The position numbers and the translations under genes were made by a program. From assembly GCF_914767665.1 (NCBI RefSeq), contig NC_059501.1, forward strand, positions 51,398,798 to 51,462,797: a stretch of 64,000 nucleotides of DNA. The letters run 5' to 3'. This DNA comes from Harmonia axyridis. Lineage: Eukaryota; Arthropoda; Insecta; Coleoptera; Coccinellidae. This document shows positions 57,741-64,000 of the stretch, piece after piece (position 1 is the stretch's first letter; every line of letters starts with the position of its first letter). The notes beneath the pieces were generated by a model. The model did not search any database, was not told the DNA's origin, and saw nothing but the letters and a program-made list of their open reading frames with translations.

Positions 57741-60700
57741 TTAAATATTCAATATTTTACAATTCAATCTTTCTGCAGTAGGAGTCTGACCTGGTGAAAT
57801 AGATAAATCAGCAAATGCTCCCCCTATATTTCCTTTAGTTAGTCTTTCAGGATTCAATACCACACATCCTTGGATATTCTGTGAGAAAAATTATTATTAT
57901 TTTTTTAATATGAGTTTTGATGTTTAATTCTTTAAGAAGGATATTTGGGCTTGAAAAAGAACCTTTCTGGGCAGTAATTCGACAGTGGGAGCTGAGAAGA
58001 GAATAGATCCTTTGAAGAAAAACATCTATATTTGCGCAAGTAAAAGGATTCGCGGAATTTTAGCCGTCGACACCAAGAAGATTCTTCACTGCCAATCCTT
58101 CTGATTTATACATTTTTTAAATATTATTTGAAGAGGGAAATAACCTATCATGAAGTATGTTAAATAAAATTCTGCTTTACACTATGATGTGTATTCTGTG
58201 ATGCTAATTTAGTTGACTGTTGAAACAATAGATGATCAAGTCAAGGTTTTCAAGTTTCAAGTAGATAAGTTTTTATTTCTTCTTTCTATTTCTATTAAAT
58301 CGTTTAGAATATGTATACTATTTATTTTCACACGAATTTATCTTTACGACTTCCGAAATCTGAATGTCCTCCGCGATTTGAATCTGTTAGATAAGCCCGC
58401 CGACTTCTCCAATTGCGCCAGGGTGTATCAATAAATTTCGTGATATTTTTAATGTTACAATATGACAATGAAATGTCAGCTGTAAATTTCATATACACAT
58501 GCAGCATTTGATGAAGGTCAACTTTTCTTCAAGATGATGAAGAAGCCTCAAAGCCATGATCAGACTCTTATTCAAGTTTAAAAATTATAATTATAATGTT
58601 TTCTCACCTTAGCAAAAGTCTTGAATTTTGACGGTAATAATAAAACATGTGGTAACCTTTCCATCATTCCATAGGATTCCAGAAATTGATAGCTAACGTT
58701 CACTTCACTATTTGGTGGATACAAGGGATAAAAGCAACGTTGTTGTAAAATGTGGGCAGGTAAACGAGATAAGGTATCGCTTTTTTTCATTCTGAAACAT
58801 AAAAATGATCCCATTAACATTCTGGTTGTCATAAAGTTGAATTGATTATGTCATGGCAAATTGATATGTACAACCCTCACCCCCAAATTTTGAATAGGGA
58901 AGATGGGGTGAGTGATACCTCATTTGAAAGGTATTTTTTTACTGATTTCAGCACAGTAATTGTTTTTTCATTTTATGCATTAGTTCTCGAAATATTCTTA
59001 ACTAAGTATTTGAAAATGAAGTGGTGTTTTCATGGCACTTGTAGTGTTTTGTGAAAAATCGACATTTTGAGCTTCAAAACAACCAACTGTGGCTTCCTTC
59101 CTAACTAACTAACGCATGAATATTTCGAGAACTAATGCATAAAATGAAAAAACAATTACTGTGCTGAAATCAGTATAAAAATACCTTTAAATTGAGGTAT
59201 CACTCACCCCATCTTCCCTATTCAAAAATTGGGGGTGGGGGTTGTAGCAGCAAGGGTTGAAGCGCTATGCGTCCGTAACCTACATCTTAAGTTGTCCCCC
59301 TCGAAACAGAAATCGACCTGTCCGAGCATTTCTATCGAAAAACTTTATTTCGTCTGTAATCTCGTCTGTTTCGTTTTCAAATGGCCACCCTGTATATTAA
59401 CAAGCATCCAGTGGTCAAATTGGAGATATCATAGAAATTAAACTCGTCAACAGTTTGACATTGACAACATTAAAAAAATTAGGTAGATAAACATATACGA
59501 TCTAATAAGATAGACATACAAATAAATCTTTTGACTACCTACCTTCGTGGCCTAGTTGGTTAAGAGCTGAGATCCAGATCAGCTATAACATACAGAGAGA
59601 GAAGGGTTCAAGTCATTAACAACTTAGAATACCTTGATAATGAAGTACTAAAATCGTCCCCTGATAAAGTACTAAACACCATCGAATAGGCATTTGCGCC
59701 GCCCTGGGACCGTATTCTCGACAAGTGATCTTTCAAAAAGTATACGTTCTTTCAGTGCTAAGAACACTGAATGAACGTATGCGTTTTGAAAGATCACTTG
59801 TCTAGAATACGGTCCCTGGAATCGTGCGTGACCAGCCGAACATAGATTTAGACTGTACTTTATAAGTTCACTATGAGTAAAACATAATTAGCTTGACAAA
59901 AATTCGAATTAATTTGCACTGGTGCAGCCAGTCGTATACGCTATTTATTTCAATATTTTGCGAATGATTGAGAAAACAAGAAAATATTGGGATAGGTTTC
60001 AAATTGAAAATGATAATAATTAGGAATATCCTTTGGTATAGTTCCATTGCATGGAGCAAAAGAGATATTGATAACCTGCAACACAAAATGAGAACTTTGA
60101 TGACAAAAGCAAACACCACCCAAAAAGTAGCACCTACCAAAAAAAAAGGGGGCATGATGGTCATCAAATGATTAGCTTATGGACAAATAGAAAACCTACA
60201 AAAATATTTCAAAGACCAAAGAGATCGTGTGAGGCAGACGAATCAACACCTTTACAACTTGACAAGGAGCATGTTCACTAAGATCACCAGATAATCTCAG
60301 AAAAACTAGAAAGATGAAGGAAGTATGCATGAAAGACATTTCAACGAAGTGAAGCAGGATCATGGCTCACATTACACAGAAAGTTTTCTTCAAGTTATCC
60401 AAAATCAAGTGATCTCAACAAGAAACTACTGTACTACATATAAAGGATCCAACTATCACTATCTAACGAACGAAACAATACAACATATATTATCATGGTT
60501 GGATTTCAAATGTTTGCAGGCAATAAATATAAAGAGAGAAGATATATCACCAAGAATTTAAAAACATATTAGAAGTAATACATTCTGAAGAAATTATGTG
60601 TACAATAAGTATTACTTGAATTCTAAACTAACAAGTTTTAATTTGGGTAATTGGTTTTTACGCAACCAAATTAAACATTTTTTCCGTTCTCAATTTTTTT

Positions 60701-62280
60701 TTAAAATCATTTAGAATGTTTCAAATGAGGTTCCCTAAAAGAGAAAAAAGCCTCTACATAACCGATGGTTGTTTGAACTGAATGACCTATTTTGCTGAAT
60801 ATCCAATCAAAGCTTGTTGATTCTGAAGAAGTTCCCAACTACATATACAGACCAGAAACCTTCCTCTTACTGACAGTTCCTCACAAAAGATCTGATATTT
60901 TATTAGTCGATAAATATGAGAACACAATAATACTTATCGATGTAGCAATCCCAAATAACAACATGCATCAAAAAGAGGTAAAAACAAAATTGAAAATATA
61001 GGAGTAAGAGCCAGTGGGGAATTGATTTCAACAAGAACTAACCCAGTTATCTTCAGAAAAATATCAAGAGCTAGAAATTTGTGGGTATATATCAGTTATT
61101 TTAAGTTCAGCAAGGACGGTAAGAAAATTCCTAGGAAGCGACTGACATGTCTAATGATCGACAGGATTACGCGAACGAGGGTCGAAGACCGAGTTTCATC
61201 TCTCTGATATTTGGAATATCCTCATATAAGTGAATATTTCCTTTACCAGGGAGTTGGAAAACTGACTTCATTGAAAGTTTTCTCTCCAACGCTGATAGGT
61301 TCAAGTCGAGGATAATAAGAATATGATTACAAATGTATAGGAGACTTACGTAACAACTTCTTCCTTGGCAATATGATACATAATGTCAGTTGTTGTAGCA
61401 CCCAATATCAAGTCATTGATTTTGAATAGACATGGATCAGGAAAATATTTAATATTGGGATAATTTTCTCTAAGTTTATATGGAGGTGTTGGATACACCT
61501 TATGATGATGTACATCTTTCATGGAAGATATCACAACTATTTGAATATTTGTGTCTTCCAAAGCAGCAGATATGCTCTCAATAAGGTTTTCAAAGAAAGC
61601 ATCATATCTCACAGCAATATCCCCTTTTGATATTATAGGATGATTTTCATCTATGAAAGGTCCCATTAAAATCAGCACATGAGGCTTATTTGTTGATACA
61701 TATTCTAGAAGATCTCTCATTGGATCATAATCCAAATTTTCATCGAGTGTAAAAGGCCCAGCAGCTGCTATTATTCGTAGAGGATCTAAAATGAAAAACT
61801 GAAATATAATTTCAACCCTAATCCTATTTACAGTTATTTTACCGTTCAAAATACTACATATTTGAGATCACAATGAGTATGAAATGTAGGTTGTAAAAAA
61901 AATTCAGGATGAATATTTTTCTTTCACCTCATTCGTTTCTCATTAATTAAACAGCGAATTTTACCTAATTTTTTCAGTATAACTCAAATATTTCAGAATA
62001 ATTGAGAATTAATAATACCTTCTGTTACAGCAGGTTCAAGGGATAAATCACCAATGGCATCAGTGTATAAACTTTCAGCAATCAATTTGTCGCCACTCAA
62101 CATCTTTCCTTTTACAACAACTACTTGTCCAGGAAATATAGCCTTATCATGCACTTTATCGATGTTTAAATGCACACATTGACCTGAATTTAATTCAGCG
62201 GTCCCTTCTAGCATTATCGAATGCATATCGAGTTGCCCTTTACCATCATTAAAAATTCTGCCATAAGTGACAATTGGACC
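57741..62280 (-). CDS. POLA2: DNA polymerase alpha subunit B, C-terminal part
   Basis: Four minus-strand exons join in frame: 62280-62019, 61785-61350, 58791-58608 and 57878-57741. They give 339 residues to the stop. The first covers the OB-fold region (GPIVTYGRIFNDG, FPGQVVVVKGKMLSGDKLIA). The second is the inactive calcineurin-like phosphoesterase domain (PLRIIAAAGPFT, PHVLILMGPFIDENHP, SSMKDVHHHKVYPTPPYKL). The third has SRLPAHILQQRCFYPLYPPN and the last CVVLNPERLTKGNIGGAFAD. These are the diagnostic blocks of POLA2, the B subunit that links primase and the polymerase alpha catalytic subunit at replication origins. The N-terminal domain (about 230 residues) is not in the visible exons and should lie to the right, beyond the window or unrecognised. 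The intron 61349-58792 is full of transposon debris. Confidence 0.94.
58872..59395. mobile_element. Non-autonomous relative of the long-TIR transposon, in a POLA2 intron
   Basis: Inverted arms 58872-58998 and 59117-59243 match closely (GATGGGGTGAGTGATACCTC and complement; CAGTAATTGTTTTTTCATTT and complement). The right side continues to 59395 with CTGTCCGAGCATTTCTAT and TGTTTCGTTTTCAAATGGCC, then ACCCTGTATA. These blocks occur in the same order in the right TIR of the element at 52786-54806. The outer part of the left TIR is missing. There is no transposase. Confidence 0.75.
59545..59620 (+). repeat. tRNA-derived SINE head
   Basis: The A box TGGCCTAGTTGG (59548-59559) and B box GGTTCAAGTC (59605-59614) are well formed and spaced for pol III. 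The intervening sequence does not fold into a normal anticodon arm, which suggests a SINE relic. Confidence 0.6.
59706..59816. repeat. 111-nt near-perfect hairpin
   Basis: Arms of 52 nt (59706-59757, starting GGGACCGTATTCT; 59765-59816, ending AGAATACGGTCCC) pair with only about four mismatches around a 7-nt loop CTAAGAA. Probably a minimal palindromic MITE; see findings for the alternative. Confidence 0.85.
59884..59944. repeat. Dispersed repeat, arm of the 24.5-kb hairpin family
   Basis: TAATTAGCTTGACAAAAATT and GCACTGGTGCAGCCAGTCG follow the order of 24541-24599. Confidence 0.65.
59968..61207 (+). pseudogene. Non-LTR retrotransposon relic, region C-terminal to the RT
   Basis: Broken frames read SSIAWSKRDIDNLQHKMRTL and KKKGGMMVI (60048-60170), then FLQVIQNQVISTRNYC and NETIQHILSWLDF (60380-60510). 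DILLVDKYENTIILIDVAI (60893-60950) comes next. These are the WS-x-DNL, ID(Q)-TRNY, ETIEHI and D-I-x-IDVAVP blocks of the C-terminal part of some LINE polymerases. The zinc-binding cysteines expected around ETI are partly lost. The family assignment (R2/R4-like group) is tentative. It lies within a POLA2 intron on the opposite strand. Confidence 0.6.
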
Positions 62281-62861
62281 CTAAAAATGTCCATTATGAA
62301 ATTAAAACTATTTTAATAAAATAAATATTAATACTACATTATTTTTCCCTGGAATTACATTACCAGAAAATTATTATGAATAAAGGAATAAGGAAAATAT
62401 TACAGATTGGGCTATCTTAAAAATATACCCGTCATCTTTTATGATGAAAAACTACTGGAAAGTGTAATTAATGGTCCAGTCTTATGGGAAAGTTTTGAAA
62501 ATTTGTGATTTCATAGATTCGATGTGTTATTTTCCAATTTCAAATTCCACCTCGTATCTTTGCGTTTCGCGCCTCCATCTTGAAAAATGGTGCCAAAATA
62601 AGTTTTTCAGTAATACTTTTTCGACTCATTTTATGATAACAACATTTATATATAATATTAAAATAGAGAATATTACCTCCCCTACATATTTTTTTTGTAA
62701 AATCAATAGCTTTGGCGTAGGAGCGCCGCAAAGTAAACCTCAACATACGTTTGGGCTAAAAAAAATAATTTCCACATAACCTTGAGGTAGAGTAAGCGAC
62801 GCGTTTTTTATATTGGTTTCCTCTGTATGCTTAATCCATATGTAATGCTAAATTTCTAAAT

Positions 62862-63084
62862 TTAGCGCAATCTTCTTCGCTTTATTGCTGATGGGCCAGG
62901 CATTGCGAATTGGGTGTCGATCGAGACGTCACGGATCGAAATTTCATTCGCATCATTCTCGGGATTATAAGACGTATCACAATCCTTTTCGTTTTCGATT
63001 CCATTAGACATTTGCTCGTATATTGTATACGTTTCTTCCTCTTTATCGATATAATGCGATGAAACTTGCGGAACTATGTATACT
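62862..63084 (-). CDS. Candidate terminal exon ending in KRRRLR
   Basis: After the acceptor TTTCTGAACTCAG on the minus strand a GC-richer open frame of 73 codons runs to a TAA at 62864-62862. It begins VYIVPQVSSHYIDKEEETYT, is acidic in the middle (NGIENEKDCDTSYNPENDAN) and ends MPGPSAIKRRRLR, a likely nuclear localisation signal. Composition and splice signal support a real last exon of a gene starting to the right. It cannot be POLA2, because it has a stop and no POLA2 similarity. Family not recognised. Confidence 0.4.
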
Positions 63085-63164
63085 CTGAGTTCAGAAATAA
63101 AAGATAAAAATAAACATCAATCATCAACACCATTATTATAACACCATTACAATTTGAGCGTATA

Positions 63165-63387
63165 ATGGAGTATTTCAACCCAGTTTTTCTGCATCTGCAT
63201 GCTTTCCGACACTCCTTATTACATGTACAAGAAATGCGTTTTAACAAGGTTTCTGGAGCTGGGACTACTACCTACGTCGATTTAGAACCACAACGTAACA
63301 ACAAAGATATTTACAACTTGGAATTTCTGCAACAAACAAGAATCCGAATTGAACCCCCAAGGATCAAAAACAATATAGTACAATGTA
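63165..63387 (+). pseudogene. Gag-like ORF1 fragment of a Jockey-type LINE
   Basis: The frame contains TTTYVDLEPQRNNKDIYNLE, RIRIEPPRIKNN and IVQC. This corresponds to the segment just before the CCHC zinc knuckles in Jockey-clade gag-like ORF1 proteins (VDLEP ... EPPR-x-K-x-IxQC). It is cut at the first knuckle cysteine by the 400-bp repeat beginning at 63388. No zinc knuckle or ORF2 remains. Confidence 0.7.
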
Positions 63388-63788
63388 CAGGGTGGGCAAA
63401 TTTCGATGTTTTAGCACTACAACTTTTGAACCAGAGGAGATAGACAAAATCTGATACCCACTTCTCGATCTCTTTTTCTGAGAAACTAAAAAGGGTAGTT
63501 TTGGTTTTTGGTCACCTTCTTTTGTTTAAGTAATTAAGTAATAAGCGAAAATTGGAAAAATGGCGAAATCGAAAAACAGTTATATCTCTGCTAATACTGA
63601 TGATAGAGCTCTGAAATTAAAACATTATACAGGCACTTTTTAACGTAGAATGCAGTGGCGTGCTCGTATTTTCGAAAGGGTTTTCAATTACGGAGCTATA
63701 ACCCAAAGTTATGTTTTTTTAAATGGGAACCCTAGATTTTTGTGCCATTTTCTGAAAGCTTAATTTTTCCTGATTTCAAAAATATATA
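63388..63788 (+). mobile_element. 400-bp dispersed repeat starting TACAGGGTGGGCAAA, copy 2
   Basis: Partner of 32968-33362, in the same orientation. It starts after TA and ends near TTCCTGATTTCAAAAATATA. It truncates a gag-like fragment on its left. Confidence 0.75.
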
Positions 63789-64000
63789 TTATCGTATGAT
63801 TCGGATCAATATGAATAATAGAAAATGGCCAAAAACCTCTTTTCACCTAAGAGTCTCAATATTTCTATGAGCAGTGTCCTTCCGTCAATCTGATTATTTC
63901 TATGCTTTTCATTTATTTCTACAAAATTCGAATCTAGATATGTTTTATAAATTTTTTATGTAAAAATTGATTTGGAAATAACGGAGAAACCACAAGATCG

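Noticed and set aside
62862..63084. N-terminal exon of POLA2
   Set aside because: The frame ends in a stop codon and has no similarity to POLA2 N-terminal domains.

Overview
The window is AT-rich animal nuclear DNA, almost certainly from an insect. Evidence is the split genes with GT-AG introns, several of them under 100 nt, the close match of the conserved genes to animal families, and a crowded mobile-element content (BEL/Pao, Ty1/copia, CR1-like and RTE-like LINEs, mariner/Tc1, hAT-like and piggyBac-like small elements, tRNA-derived SINE heads). A beetle is my best guess, but nothing here proves the order.

Layout. 1-8,100 is mostly mobile and repetitive: a THAP-domain relic inside an inverted repeat, a broken BEL/Pao polyprotein, a 103-bp hAT-like MITE with an 8-bp target duplication, and a higher-order tandem repeat. 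At 8,826 lies an orphan terminal exon of a dihydrodipicolinate synthase/N-acetylneuraminate lyase-type aldolase. 13,424-18,358 holds an RTE-like tail and a CR1-like LINE with an open ORF1 and a stop-ridden ORF2. The conserved genes follow: Rab8 (minus, 22.3-23.2 kb, last exon not found), UBE2C (plus, 25.2-25.8 kb), RPS25 (minus, 29.6-31.6 kb), a tiny two-exon THAP gene (35.9-36.3 kb), DDX43 (plus, eight coding exons, 36.5-44.8 kb), a cysteine-rich membrane protein (minus, 55.7-57.6 kb) and the C-terminal part of POLA2 (minus, 57.7-62.3 kb). Between DDX43 and the membrane protein sits a second CR1-like LINE whose ORF1 starts with a PHD-type finger. It is split by a 2-kb mariner/Tc1-type transposon with TIRs of about 390 bp.

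The most interesting observation is non-coding. Each of the two introns of RPS25 carries a C/D-box snoRNA-like sequence in the sense direction, with its D box about 70 nt from the 3' splice site. Both share a 15-nt guide complementary to the conserved 18S rRNA segment around human A99. This is the target of human SNORD57 (U57) and yeast snR51, so RPS25 appears to host two paralogous copies of a U57-like methylation guide.

The housekeeping genes are functionally unrelated (membrane traffic, mitotic ubiquitination, translation, RNA helicase, replication initiation). I see no operon-like logic. The window is best read as single genes embedded in, and in their introns invaded by, old transposons.
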